Notes: a model not told the origin generated them from the sequence alone. Numbered from the stretch's first letter, positions 25,866 to 38,575 are shown. The stretch is 64,000 nucleotides of DNA from Inia geoffrensis (GCA_036417435.1 CM070903.1:61728001-61792000), one strand, 5' to 3'. Numbers and translations: made by a program.

Positions 25866-26689
25866 AATAATAAAAAATCATTTTTACAATTTAAAGAATA
25901 GAAACAGCTAGGAAAACCATTTAATTTCGGACTGATCTTATGTATAAAAGATTGTTAAAATCATGTCACATAGAATGCTTGAGTGTTCTTATAAACATGA
26001 ATAATATGTACTTATAAATTGATCACAGTGTCATTACAATTTTCATAAAATTTGCACATCAGCAAATGACCCAGTTTATGCTAGTTTGCTTTCTTCTTAT
26101 TAATCTATATTGTTTTATTTAATCTGCTTTGCTACAATAGAAGCACGATATTTTTATTCTAGCATGTTGCAGATCATCATTAAGTTTCTTGGTAAGATCT
26201 AGTGGTATTCAATGGAAAATCCAATTTGCCTAGCAATTTCTATAAAGAATTTCCTTTAACAATAATTGGGGATTTTAAGAACTACCCTTAAAAAAGAACT
26301 ATTTCAAAATTCCTCTATTTAAATAGTAAACAACATGAACTATTTTGTAAGAAAATGGGCTGTGAGACTGGGAGTTGCCAAATATACTAATTATTTATAG
26401 GGATAGGGTAGGGCACAAGGGGCCAATGTGGGAATAGCTATGAATTGAATTAACTTGGATAGGTGCTCATTGACTGTAAAGCATTGATTCACAAAGCATG
26501 TGTTTGCCCAACAAAAGTACTGACAGAAAGTGTGTTTATTAAATCATATGGTACTGCCACAGCTACAGAATCCAAGGTTTAAATGAATAGGTGGGTCATC
26601 CAGCAGTAGAGGGAGACTAAAGAGATCTTAGCTATGTTTTCTTTCTCTGTGTGCATGTGTGTGCACACAAAATAGATCTATTCATTTCA
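25866..26689. other. Single-copy AT-rich stretch
   Basis: Nothing recognised. Confidence 0.4.
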
Positions 26690-26765
26690 TACTCAACAAA
26701 CATTTATTAAGCACCTACTCTGTGCTAGAAGCTATTACCAAAATAAATGATCCAGCTCTTTGTGA
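26690..26765 (-). repeat. L2 LINE 3' end, antisense
   Basis: 'ctcaacaaacatttattaagcacctactctgtgctag' is the reverse complement of the L2 terminus. Confidence 0.65.
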
Positions 26766-27009
26766 TTATCCTCTCCACAGCTGTAACACAGAGATGCATA
26801 ATAATCTATACCTGACTAATGCATTATAACAAAAACTGAGAAAGTGGGTAGGAGGAGAGGATTGAAGGAGCGGCATCCTAAATTTCTCATTTTATACAGC
26901 ATACGATTTCATTAATGTTGATAATTTAAAAAAATAGGTCTAAATATTTTTAAAAAATAACAGTAATCATTACTAGAAGAATAAACTGTGCTTTAAAACT
27001 CCCAAATTG

Positions 27010-27240
27010 GGCTTCCCTGGTGGCTCAGTGGTTGAGAGGCCACCTGCCGATTCAGGGGACACAGGTTTGTGCCCCGGTCTGGGAAGATCCCACATGCCTC
27101 GGAGCGGCTGGGCCCGTGAGCCATGGCCACTGAGCCTGCGCGTCCGGAGCCTGTGCTCCGCAACAGGAGAGGCCACGACAGTGAGAGGCCCGCGTACCAC
27201 AAAAACAGAAAACAAAAAACAAAACAAACAAACAAAACCC
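27010..27240 (+). mobile_element. CHR-type SINE (short young form), sense
   Basis: Same architecture as the copy at 20.9 kb: GGCTTCCCTGGTGGCTCAG head, B box-like ggtttgtgcc, 'gccatggccactgagcc' and 'gtgagaggcccgcgtacc', then an A-rich tail with CAAA units. A perfect 11-bp target-site duplication, ctcccaaattg, flanks it at 26999-27009 and 27241-27251. The frames on both strands across it are not genes. Confidence 0.96.
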
Positions 27241-27474
27241 CTCCCAAATTGCCAGATTGATAACAAATAATATAGTCATATACCAAAAGAGAAAAAGAGA
27301 GAGAGAGAGGGCCAAGGATGCAGAAAAACACAGAAAGTAGTAAATAAAGTTTCTGAGATAGTACCAGATATAGTTTTTACAACAATAAATATTAAGTTAA
27401 TTAGTTTATTATTAAAATAAACACTATAACATAGGCTTAAAAAAACCACAAAATCTACCCATAGGGTAGTACTT

Positions 27475-27710
27475 TAAGAATACTAGCTTTGGCAGTGGAG
27501 AAAACGGAGCTCAAATATTACTTCTGCCATTTACTAGTCATAACCTCTTTCCTAAGAGGACATTTATTTAGCTTGTTTATATCAGTTTCCTAGTTTATTA
27601 AATGTAAATAAAAATAACTGATTATAGAGAGAATTGAATAAAATAGTATCTAGAAAGTTCAGTGCCCAGCACCATTAAACATTCAATAATAATAACTATT
27701 ATTTATAACA
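27475..27710 (+). repeat. MIR SINE relic
   Basis: Sense MIR order: 'actagctttggcagtgga', 'cttctgccatttactagtc', 'tatcagtttcctagtttattaaatgtaaataa', 'tgcccagcaccattaaacattcaata'. Confidence 0.7.
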
Positions 27711-28343
27711 TTTGTTTTAAAATGATGTATCTAAATGAAAGAGAGGTAAAAATCAAAGGAGTGTTGTTCAAGATATACTGATAACTGAAAAAACTGATAC
27801 AATATAAAATGAATAAAACTAAAGAGGCAGAGTGAGACTTAAAAAGAAAGTAATCATTTCTGCAAAGAAAAAACCAGTGAGGAGGTCTGAAGCCATAAGC
27901 CTACCGAAATCTGGATCCATAAGCACATAGAGGTGGCTGTGAGTCTAGGTCTTTGAAGTAATGGGGCCAAAAAGTTTCCATATGAAATGGTGGATCTAAG
28001 TCTGTCTTACTACTTCAACAAGAGTCTACACAAAGTATGGCCAACTGCTGTCTGGGGCAATAGCTTATATAGAGCTGAAGGCACAGAAAGGTGGAAGGAC
28101 GAAGATACAGCCTCAGCCTTGAGATCAAATATTCCTAAAGGTAAGCTGAAAGGACACCTTTGTAAGATTTGGATTAGGACTATTAAGCCAGGAATGCAGA
28201 TGGGGCAACTGGAAAACCATTAGTCAGGGAGGTATGAAAAGATTAAAAGAGAGAGAGAGAGAGCTTACCCACAGGCAAGGTAAAACAGCCTTATGACCCA
28301 CATCAACGTGCAAAACAAAATTCTAAAACATAGCAAGGTAGGT
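27711..28343. other. Unassigned stretch before an old L1
   Basis: Could be the decayed 5' part of the old L1 that follows, but no motif is diagnostic. A short (GA)8 run lies at 28248-28263. Confidence 0.35.
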
Positions 28344-28442
28344 TTATTCCTAGGTATTTTATTCTTTTTGATGCGATGGTAAATGGGATTGTTTCCTTAA
28401 TTTCTCTTTCTGATCTTTCATTGTTAGTGTATAGGAATGCAA
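28344..28442 (-). mobile_element. Internal 100-bp L1 ORF2 fragment, antisense
   Basis: Read on the minus strand this matches the L1 ORF2 segment just after the reverse transcriptase active site; the same stretch lies at about 49530-49630 in the long L1 of this window. Shared segments include 'gcattcctatacactaa', 'gaaattaagaaaac' (here gaaattaaggaaac) and 'aaaagaataaaatacctaggaataaacctac'. It has no 3' UTR and no poly(A), and is cut at both ends. It lies next to, and opposite in strand to, the old L1M copy. Confidence 0.85.
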
Positions 28443-29829
28443 AACAACCACAAAATTAATAATTGGAACATTCACTCCAGATAAATTTGATTTTATAGAA
28501 CTGTCTGACAATGACCTCAAAATGAGTATATTTGCAATGTCCAGAGGTAAATAAAAGAATAATACCTGTAAAAAGAATAAGAAATTATTAAATAAAAATA
28601 GGGAAGATAAGAATAGATGAATAAAAATCAATCAGAAATCTTAAAAATGAAAAAAAATGTTCACTGTCATAAAAATGCAATAGATGGGATAATTTAAGAT
28701 TGGGCAGTTTCAAGGAGAGGATTAAGTGAGTTGGAAAGTGATATTAAGGAATTCACTTAGAAAAAAAAAATCATGGAAAGTAAAAATATGCTTTTAGAAA
28801 ATGAAAAAGCGGTTGAGATATGGTAAATTGACTGGGAAACACCAAAATGTAGCTATAAAAATCCAAGGATAAAAGGAAGGTAATGACAAATATACAATAA
28901 AAGAAAAAAATTAGCTGAGAATTTTCCAGAATTAGAGTTAGAATTGAGATTAGAAAATATATCCTTAGTTCATGACTGATAATTTAAAATAAATTCACAT
29001 CTAAACACATTTCAGAGAAACTATAAGATATTAAGGATACAGAAAAACTCTAATAAGTTACCAGAAGGAAAAGGCAGAGTACTTAAAAAGAGATGAAAAA
29101 TAGATTGATACCAGACTTTTCTTAAGTAATGATAGTTGACAGAACAATAGTCTAAGATATGATTGAGTAATATCTTCAAATGCTGAGCAAAAACACCCAG
29201 TTAAATTGTTATTTAAGGTAAAAGATAAAATAAAGACATTTTTAGGTATACATAAAGAGTGTACTACCCAGGGCCCTCCCTAGAGAATTATAGAAAGATG
29301 TAATTCAACAAGAAGGAAAGTAAATCCAGAAAGGAAGCTATAGAATCCACAAATAATGGCGTGCATAGTATTAACTAAAACTATGAGTAAATACAATAAA
29401 GTGTTGATTATAAAAATAAATGATAATTATTTTTGGACATGTTTAAAACAAATAAGTAAAACTAAAACTCTATTCAACAATTACAATAATGAGAATGACA
29501 CTTAAGAAGTAGATAAAACATGCTAGACACATTTTTTTTTTTTTTTTACATTAAGGACAAAGCCAGAAACACTAAGAAGTGGATTTTATTTTTTATTAGA
29601 AAAATATGTAGTTATGTATACATATAAAAATTTTAGTATGAGCACTAAAGGAAAAGATAAGCCACCTATGGACTTCAAGCCCAGCAGTAAAATCCATATA
29701 CTAAAAAGATTTTTTAAAGCATTTTTTTCAATCAAAGTTATATGAAACACATCTTATTATAGTGCAATTAAATTCAGAATCAGTAATAAAAATAGAGCAA
29801 ATATATGTTTAGAAAATAGAAATGTGCAC

Positions 29830-29949
29830 TTTTTTATTTTTGGCTGCACTGAGCGGCATGCAGGATCTTAGTTCCCTGACCAGGGATCGAATCCACACCC
29901 CCTGCAGTGCAAGAACAGAGTCTTAATCACTGGACCACCAGGGAAGTCC
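29830..29949 (-). mobile_element. CHR-type SINE (short, older), antisense
   Basis: On the minus strand: GGACTTCCCTGGTGGTCCAG head, then GGATTCGATCCCTGGTCAGGG (B box region), ending in 'gcagccaaaaataaaaaag'. It is flanked by 16-bp direct repeats at 29816-29831 and 29950-29965 that differ at three positions, all transitions. This fits an older insertion than the perfect-duplication copies. It lies inside the decayed L1M, so it is younger than that copy. Confidence 0.9.
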
Positions 29950-32223
29950 ATAGAAACATACACTTCTAAATAACTTAAGGGTTAAAAATAAATCAAAAGA
30001 GATATTATGAAATATTTAAAGTTGAACAAAACTACATATCAACACATGCAGCTAATGAGAAACTTGAATGAGAATTTAGAGACTGAAATATTTTGAAAAA
30101 CAATAAGAAGTATTAAAATTAAATGAGTAATAATTCAACTCAGTAATCTAGAAAAAATTATCTAAATAATAAAGTAGAGTGAAAAAAATAATGTTGACAA
30201 AAGCAGAAAGTAATGATATAGAATACAAAGACACAATAAAATAGATAAGCAAAATCAAAAGCCAATTTTTGAAAAGAGTTAATGCAACAGAAAAATGTCT
30301 GACAGCTAGTAAGAGAAGAGAAGAGGCTAACATAAATAATATTAGGAATAAGAAGGGGACATAATTAAAGATAAAATTAAAAATCATAAGACTTTATGAA
30401 GAGCTTTGTGTAAATAAATTAAAAAGTGTAGATTAACTGTTAATTGTATATTTTCCAAAAACAACTTCTTAAAATTGACTTAAGAAGAAATATAACCCTT
30501 GAATAAACCAATAGCCATGGAAGAAAAGGAACTGATGATAATCAAAAGTCCACCCTACACTACCTACCCCCTACTAACCAAAAATAACAGGTCCAGATGA
30601 TTTTAGAGGCAAATTTAACCAAATCTTCAGAATAGGTAATCTGTATAATATAAAAACTATTTCAGAAATAGAAAAAAAAATAAGATAGAAAAGTTGCTCA
30701 ACTTATTTTATGAAGTTAGTATCACCATGACACCAAAACTCTGCAACAACCGTTTTAAGAAAATTAAAGACTAATCTCCCCATGCAAACATACTATTAAA
30801 CTATCAGCAAATTAAAGTCAAGAGTGGATTTAAAAAACACAACAGGACGAAGTAAAGTTTTTTGCAGGAATGTAAGAAGTGTTTACTATCAAGAAATGTA
30901 TTAATATCACATAAAATATTAACATATTAATGGGAAAATTTAATCATATTATTGATGCAGAAAATGCATTATACAAACTTCAACTAGTATTCTTGATTAA
31001 AAATGCTTAGCAAACTTTAAATAGATGATGGGAAATTTCTTACAATAATTTTGATTTATCAAAATCCTAAGCAAATACCATACTTCCAAAGCATTTCCAT
31101 TAAAGAAAGAAACAGAGCATTCCAAATATCACCACTTCTACTCCATGCTATATAGAGGTCTCAGTAGCGCAATATGACAGGAAAAAGAAATTGAACATTT
31201 AAGAATTGAAAGTTAAGAGACAAGTTGGAATTATTTACTGATGATATACATGTCTATGTAGAAAACCTAAGAGAATTTCAGTTTAGCCAGTGGAACTAAT
31301 AAGAGAGTTCAGCAAAGTTGCTGAGTATATACCAATAATAACCAATAAACAATACAGTGGAAAACAGACTCTACATACCACATCATGAAAACTAAGTTAC
31401 ATGAGAGGAACTCTAACAAAACAGGTTCAAGCGAGGCGTTTATGGTGAAAATTATAAAACATTATTAAAGAACTTGAAGGAAGAGCTGATTAAGTAGAGG
31501 AATATAGTCTTAATGTCAGAAAGACACAGGGTTATAAGAATATCCATTCTCCTCCAGATTATTCTCTAAAGTTAATGTAAATACAAACAAAATTCAGCAG
31601 GGCTTTTGCCAAACTTGACTGACTAACCCTAAAATTCATATTGAATAGCAAAAGACCAAGAAGAGCCAAGAGAACTTTAAAGAACAATGTAGAGAGATTT
31701 ACCTTACCAAATAACAAGAATATTATAAAGCTTTGGTAATTAAGGTACTTTTGTGTTAGCACAAGAATAGAGAAACAGTCCACTGGATAAAGATCCTAAT
31801 AAACAGATTTGATGTAGGCGAAAGATGGCATTACAAATTAGGGGGTAAGGATGACTAATTTGTTAAATGGTGCTGGGATAATTGGGTTATCCACATGGAA
31901 AAAGAATAAAATATGATGCATGTAAGATACCATATACAAAAATAAATGCCAAGAAGATTAGAGATCTAAATGTAAAAGGCAAAACTTTAAAACTGTTAGA
32001 AGAAAATATAGGAAGGTTTCTTAAGGGTCTTATCATATGGAAGGATTTTTTAAAATGACATAAGAGCACAAACCATAAAGGAAAATATCAATAAATTTAA
32101 CTGCATTAAAATTAGAAACTCTTAAAAATAAATGCTACTACAGACACAGTTAAAAGAGAAACTTGAAAATTGGGAAAGGACATTTGCAATCTATATTGCC
32201 CAAAGGATGAGAATCCAGAATAT

Positions 32224-32268
32224 TACAACCACCACCAAAACCAAAACCAAAACAACAATAGCAAAACG
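32224..32268 (+). repeat. (ACC)/(AAAACC) simple repeat
   Basis: 'caaccaccacc' passes into three 'aaaacc' units and then AAC-rich sequence, inside the decayed L1. Confidence 0.7.
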
Positions 32269-33102
32269 AATACCCCAATAAAAATATGGGTGAAGATACA
32301 AATAGGCAACACACATGAGGAAATCCCAGTGGTTTATAAGTGAAAAAAATTTTAAATGATACATTATTCAATCCCCCTCAGTCTGACAAAAATGTAAAAA
32401 CTTTGGCCATTCCAAAATGTTGTGAAGCATGTGGAGAAGATCTCACAGATTTCTAATGAGAATGTAAATTGGTACTATCATTTTAAAGAGAGAAATTTTA
32501 TAGTTCTTAGTAAAGTTAGTAAAGTTAAATTTTAAAAATATATAATAAAAATTTCAAAATGCATTATTTATTACAGTTTAGCATTTCCTCCTCTGTGTAC
32601 AAACATGTACAAAAATGTTAACTATAATTTTGGTGGTGATTGGGAAATACTGTTTAACAGTTAGAGACTCAGATTTTAGTGATACATACAGTAGAACACA
32701 TTTTATGTAAGTCATAATACATAGCTTATGTAAAGCTAATTTATGATGACAGAGATCAGAAGAGTTTTGCTTGTTTTTAACATTTTGTTAAAGTTTTGGA
32801 GGATATCGCCTATAAGGGGGCATGAGGGATTCTTCCTAGGTGTTGTGAATGTTTTGTATATCTTGGATTGAATATTGTTGCATGGATGTATACTTACATA
32901 AAAGCTCATCAAGTTATACACTTAATCTGTGTACTTCACCATATATAACTTAGAATAACGTAAGATAAAAAACAGGTTGGAAAAAAATTTTTCCACATTG
33001 ATTGAGGTTTGTTTAACTTGGGTGCTGGATTCTTGTATGTTCACATTATTCTTTATACTTTTATATGCTTGAAATATTTTACATTAAAAAATTGATAAGA
33101 CA

Positions 33103-34284
33103 AAGACTACTGCTTTTCCTAACTAGAATTAATCAAGGTAAAGGAAAGCACTAGTGTCATCTTCTCCCCTTCACTGTCCCTGACACTAGGTCCAACTATT
33201 CCAGGAATCAATAAACACTTCACAGCCAAACATACTTACAAAGCGATCAAAAGCAAAACTTTCAATTCATTTCTTGACTATGTGTAGAATCTAGGCTTTC
33301 TTAAGTGAATGACCAGCAGTATGTATTGTTGATACGATGCTACTAATGCACAAAGATATTCATCCATTTAGGTTTTTCAATTGATGAAGTACGGGATGCA
33401 TTGCCAAGGATTTTTTTGATGTGAATCAACAGGTGGTTTGGCATCAATATTGCTATTTGTTTCTGGGCTTCACCTCTGGTTTCAGAAAAGAAAAAGAGAC
33501 GATACCTTTTCAATGCAGTATTTCAAGTCAACCATATGGAAAGCAAGGTTTTATTCCAGCCAATTCTCTTTCTCTCAAAACGTGGAGGAAAAGTGCCAGC
33601 CACTGCTACTCTCGCCACCAGCCACGGTACAGATGTTTGGAAAATGCAAAAATAGAGAAATGAAACAAAAAGAAAACCCTCAAAAATAAATTTTGCATAA
33701 GTGAAAAATAGAGTATATAATTATCATAACTGCAAAAAGGTAAATGCATTTTGTATTTTTTCCCTTGTGTTAAGCTGAAAGAACCAAAACAAACAAAACA
33801 TTGATGTTTTAACTTAATGTTTTGTTGAAACTGACGATTACGAAGACCAACTCAAACGTGGCTAAAAGTGGGAATAAAAAACAGATTTCTTTTAATCTGA
33901 TAAAAGATTTTTTATCTCCAAAAATGTTAAAATATGACCTACTTAAATGAATATTTATTAAAGGAATAATTATAGACCCATTTAAAAATACATGTTTTCA
34001 GGTGCCAAAATGGGAATGGAGAAGTGTTTCTTTGAAATCTTGTAGGAGAAAAGAAATAATTGAAATTATAATGGTTCCTTACATGACTCAGATAAAATAC
34101 AGCTTGGGAAGAAAAGTCTCCATACTGTTCAAATGTATGTCCCTCAATTGGCTTAGCCAATTTGTAGAGCTGGTTTTTCCAAAAGTAAATGTCCTATTAG
34201 ATTTAAGCACATCGATGTAAATTACTCTTTGTTTAAAAGAAAGTTTTAAAAAAATAATGTAATTTCTGAGAGAATGTTACCTGA
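33103..34284. other. Single-copy stretch
   Basis: No repeat or exon recognised; two overlapping plus frames at 33421-33689 show no family resemblance. Confidence 0.4.
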
Positions 34285-34460
34285 ATTGAAAGTTAGACCT
34301 CGATTTAGGCCTAGCTCTGCCACAATCTTGTTGTGTACCTTTGTTCCTGTTATAACTGAGATGTTTGGGTCTCAGTATCCACATCTGTAAAGTGGGAGTG
34401 TGAGACAAAGACAGAGCCCTCTCATCAAGCTCCTTTCCAGCCCCACCATTCTATGAATCT
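34285..34460 (+). repeat. MIR SINE relic
   Basis: 'taggcctagctctgccacaatc', 'tgtgtacctttgttcc', 'ggtctcagtatccacatctgtaaagtggga' and 'ctcctttccagccccaccattctatga' follow sense MIR order. Confidence 0.8.
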
Positions 34461-35796
34461 AATGAAATTACTCCAGCATGAGAGTTTTTCTTTACTTCCT
34501 TCCTTTCTTAAAATAGACAATCAAATAAGTAAATATATGTTAAAATCACATACACTAATCATCTATCCCTCTGAATAGGAAGAGAGAACATTGTTTCTTG
34601 TTGCCATTATCTATTCCCTAACGTGTATTTAAAAAGAGAGTTCCCATAAAAAAGATTTTTATTTTTTCCTGAATCAAAAATAGCATATCATTTCTTTGCC
34701 ATTTACGTTCTATTAAGAAAGAAAACAGAAAATCATTATAGAAATCATATTAGGAACTTTAAGAAGGAAGAAAAAAGTCACTAAAATTCCATTTAAAATT
34801 CAAATGGTTCATTTACATGCTTTCTTTGACAGAAGATATCACTGCCACCTCAAACTCCCTTCATTTCCTTTTCCAGGGGCAATATCCTTAACTGTGCAAA
34901 CCAGGACCCTCGTCACACACCTTTCCCACCTGTCTTCTGAGGTAACAAAGCTGTGGTATAGATTACAGCCTGAGATACTTGGGATGGGAGTAAAACATTT
35001 CATCTGGGAGACAGTACTGTGATACATTTGCCAAATCTAGAAGAAAGTTAAGCCCCATCACTACTTTGGCAAGAAATTTCAGTTCTCATGGCTGAACAAT
35101 GATCATCATTTTTACACAAGACTTTTAAAAATGAAAGCACCTGGGGCACCAGAAAGAAAATAAGTCTGAGAATGCAAGTTTTTCTGTCAATATTTAAACC
35201 AGATAAGACACTATCAATGCACCCTTAACCAAGGGTCTGAAAAGAATTCAGGGTACCTGACACCTTGGTGAATAAGAGAAGCTCAGCTTTATGAAAAGGC
35301 CAAAGTCTTTGGGGGCAAAATCTCCATTGTTCCAAGTGCTGATCTGCCTAAGACACCAGCAGAGGCAGAATGCTTGGAGGCAATAGGCAAGGCTCCTGTT
35401 ACAGGCTCCAGCTCTGGTGTATATGCTGATAAGCCTGGGACCCACCAGACGCACACTCAGGAAACACCAAGGGTGGGTCCCCCTGGGAGCGGAGGGCTCC
35501 TCAAACAGGAAGGCGAGAGTCTGAAGTTGCACAGTGTATGAGCACTCCCTACTGGCTGCTGAGGTTGGAGATGAACTGGTGGTTTCTGAGAAAGGGCTGT
35601 CCCAGGTTTCTGTGAGGAGGCTGACTGACGTACCTCATTTTCTAGGGGATAAGGGCGTGGCTCTGATTAGGTTTAGATTGCTCCAGATGTCATGCTGAAT
35701 GAGGAGGAGGTGAGGAAAGGCTATGGATAGGAGGAAATCCAAGAATTGGCAAAAACTGTGTAAAGCTGGTATATAATTTTCATTAACTCTTCCAGG
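34461..35796. other. Single-copy stretch
   Basis: Nothing recognised. The minus frame at 35248-35532 (94 codons) and plus frame at 34804-35022 have no recognisable domain. Confidence 0.4.
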
Positions 35797-35798
35797 TA

Positions 35799-36624
35799 CA
35801 GTATTCCGCCTTTATCTGAGGGGGAGAGGTTCCAAGAACCCCAGTGGATGCCTTAAACTACGGATTTGCCAAACCCCATATACACTATATTTTTTGCTAT
35901 ACATACATACCTACAATAAGCCAGACACAGTAAGAGATTAACAACAACTAATAATAAAATAGAACAAATATAACAATATACTGTAATAAAAGTTATGTGA
36001 ATGTGGTCTCTCTGTCTCTGTCTCTTTTTGTACAAATTTAATGACTTTTCCATGTTAACTGAGCACTTATCATGCACTGTGGCCATAGCTATTGCAGTTT
36101 GATGTGCGACAGCAAAACTAGCATGAATTTCTTTTTCCTTCTTCACAATTTCATGGATGGAAGATTTGTTCTTACCAGAGATCTTAGCAACCTTAGCATA
36201 CGATTTTTTTTCCCTAAGTTGAGAACTTTCACCTTTTCAACTAAAGGAAACACTTTACAGCTTCTCTTTGGCGTATCTGATTTGCCAGCATCACTGCTCT
36301 TGTGCTCTGGGGCCATTATTAGGTAAAACAGGGTGACTTGAACACAAGCAATGCCGACTCAGTGGAGCTGATAACTGAGCCTCCTACTAAGTGACTAACT
36401 GACTCCTACTAAGTGACTACACAGTAGGATACACTGGACAAAGGGATGATTCACATCCCAGGTGGAATGGTGTGAGAGTTCATCATGCTACTCAGAATGG
36501 TGCACAATTTAAAATGAATGAACTGTTTATTTCTGAAATTTTCCATTTACTATTTTCATATTGCAGTTGACTGTGGGTAACTGAAACCAGGGAAGGTGAA
36601 ACCGTGAATAAGGGGGGGCTTCTG
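35799..36624 (-). mobile_element. Tigger-type (TcMar) DNA transposon, internally shortened
   Basis: Terminal inverted repeats start cagtattccgcctttatc at the left and, read in reverse, cagaagccccccct at the right. Both sides are bordered by TA (35797-35798 and 36625-36626), the target duplication of Tc1/mariner-type elements. The length of about 826 bp is far below the roughly 2.4 kb or more of autonomous Tiggers, so the middle is lost. A 22-bp unit is duplicated in tandem at 36381-36424. The strand given is that of the transposase remnant. Confidence 0.85.
35960..36330 (-). pseudogene. Tigger transposase N-terminal remnant
   Basis: The minus strand encodes transposase-like pieces in two frames. 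Upstream is a segment with KVFPLVEKVKVLNL-type sequence (about 36210-36260). After frame changes come FAVAHQTAIAMATVHDKC and NMEKSLNLYKK in the frame at 35853-36146. The MEK-LNL pattern is characteristic of the DNA-binding region of Tigger (pogo-like, CENPB-related) transposases. The catalytic DDE region is absent. The remnant is broken by a frameshift and runs out into non-coding transposon sequence, so no function is expected. Confidence 0.7.
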
Positions 36625-36626
36625 TA

Positions 36627-38374
36627 TTAACATTTTATAAAGTATATACAGACCTGTGTATGCACATGTGTGTGTTTGGGGTGAAGAGGGTGCGGAAGGA
36701 AATGAATTTCTATGTGGCTCATTTTATCCCAGCAACAGGAATCCTTGGGACAGTCCAATGTGCTTATACTATTTATGTTTTACCAGAAAAATCCCATCCA
36801 TAAACTTGATGAAACTGCCTGGTGTGTTCACTATACCACTGCACCTAAGCCCTAGACAGGTGGTCCCAAGCCTGGGGCAACATGTCTCCAATGCTCTGCT
36901 CTGTTTGGGTTCTTCTGTATAATAAGATGAAGGTCAAAATGGCAGCCTGCTAGAAGCAGAAGCATTTCAGTTGCAGGAATAACTTGCTTGTCATCAATTT
37001 GTTAATGCAATAGTCAAACATTTCTTTGACATGTACAGTATCAACTAACTTCAACAGATAAAGGGTCTAGAACAGGAAGATGCTGCAGATGCTTTAGCTC
37101 AGAGGAAGGCTTAGCAGAGCCAAAACGTCAGCAGGGCCTGTTTGTTCCATACTTTCCACCGGGCTCTGTGAAAGAAATGTTAGATTACTGCAATGACAAG
37201 TTTGTGACAAGCAAGTCATTTGTGCAACTGGTGCGCTCCTGTTTTTATCTGTTTATCATTCAGACTTGTGAATGCCATTTCAAGCACTTACAGGATTTCT
37301 GGCTCCCATTAAGGGGAAATGGTTTCTCCTTGTTTAGAATTTTCTGCCTCAAAGAGAATTACTAAGCAATTATTTATCCCTGTGGTCACAGTGTCACACA
37401 AAAGCACTCTTGTGTTGTTTAGTCGGACTGAATCATGAAATGGAGTCCTGGGGACTGGATAGCTTGGAGCATCAGAAATTTCTCATCTAGTTTATTGGAA
37501 TGACTACAAAATAAGTCTGTAAGAGTCAATAAACTTGTGGCCAGCTTGAAATACCTTGCTGTTTTGCTCTGGGATCATATATCAAGGCCATATGTTTTAA
37601 GGCACATAAACTCACTTCTAATGAGTAGATCCTGAGAAGCCAAGGCCTATGTCACAGACACTGATGTGATCTAACATATGATAGTTTTGGTGACAAGGAC
37701 TGCTTTAACTGTTGAGAAGGGGATTTACATGGCCTTGTCCCTGTGTTCTGTGGGTAATTAAAGGCCCATGCAGAAAACATTTTAGGTGTGTGGTAAAAGG
37801 TAATATCATAATCTAAAATTAACACTTGGGATCATCCTTCCTAGGCTGACTTTTGCATAGTAAATGGCAGATTTGGGATCAAGAATTCAAGACTGTCTCA
37901 TGGGATTCTTCACCTGAGATTGCTGAGTGAATTTTCGTGAGTCATTTTAACCTCCTGGGAGGAGGGTACAAAATAATAATACCTATTCCTTGTTTACCTG
38001 ACATGAACGGTCTCAGGGTCAATGTTATAAAACATGAAGAATGCCTTCAGAACTCACAAACAATATTTCCTAAAAGTCATGTATTCTTTTTATGGTTTAA
38101 AATTTTTGTCCATTGTTGGTACTGGATTTATAAATGATTCTAGTTATACCTCTTAAAGAGGTATACCTCTTAAAGAACATGGAAGCATGACGCTTTGAAG
38201 CAGGGAGGCAGATGCTCACAATATCTAGGGAAGCAAGTGAAAGCTAGAACAGAGGTTGGAATGTTAAGAACCAGCCAGAAAGTGATGATGCAAAATGAGG
38301 CAGAGCTTGGTATGGTGACTAGAGAATGTTACAGAAATGTATATTTGTCCCTGCTGAATAAAAATTTTATTGTT
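36627..38374. other. Single-copy stretch with a short tandem palindrome
   Basis: No known repeat family. At 38143-38177 a 17-bp unit containing tacctcttaaagaggta (a near-perfect palindrome) occurs twice in tandem. Confidence 0.45.
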
Positions 38375-38575
38375 AGTAATCATTTGCCAGATACTACATG
38401 CATTACACAATTTACATGTCTAATACAATCTTTATAACAGCTCTATGGTGTGCGTATTATCAATTTTTTTCACCTGTGGAGACTAAAACTTATAGAAATT
38501 TAAATACTTTACCATAAATCTGTAAGTAGCAAAGGTTTGAAACTATTTTCCCTTAATCCAAAGCCCCGATACTCT
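38375..38575 (-). repeat. MIR SINE relic, antisense
   Basis: 'tttgccagatactacatgcattacaca', 'caatctttataacagctctatggtg', 'tatcaatttttttcacctgtggagactaaaac' and 'tccaaagccccgat' match antisense MIR, strongly diverged. Confidence 0.65.

Larger units (their letters stand above)
28443..33100 (+). mobile_element. Ancient, decayed L1M copy (ORF1 to 3' end)
   Basis: A long AT-rich sense L1, riddled with stops. ORF1-type sequence lies at about 28640-29350 (for example 'gagtaatatcttcaaatgctgag' near 29170). ORF2-type sequence follows from about 30500: 'tattattgatgcagaaaatgcatt' is the old reverse-transcriptase active-site region and 'gaattatttactgatgatatacatgtc' its second motif. Then come 'aaatggtgctgggataattgg' near 31866 and the C-terminal region to about 32480. 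The 3' UTR ends at 32740-32975 ('gggggcatgagggattcttcc', 'catcaagttatacacttaatctgtg'), with a further L1-like 3' end to 33100. A CHR SINE splits it at 29.8 kb. More than one old insertion may be merged here. Confidence 0.75.
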
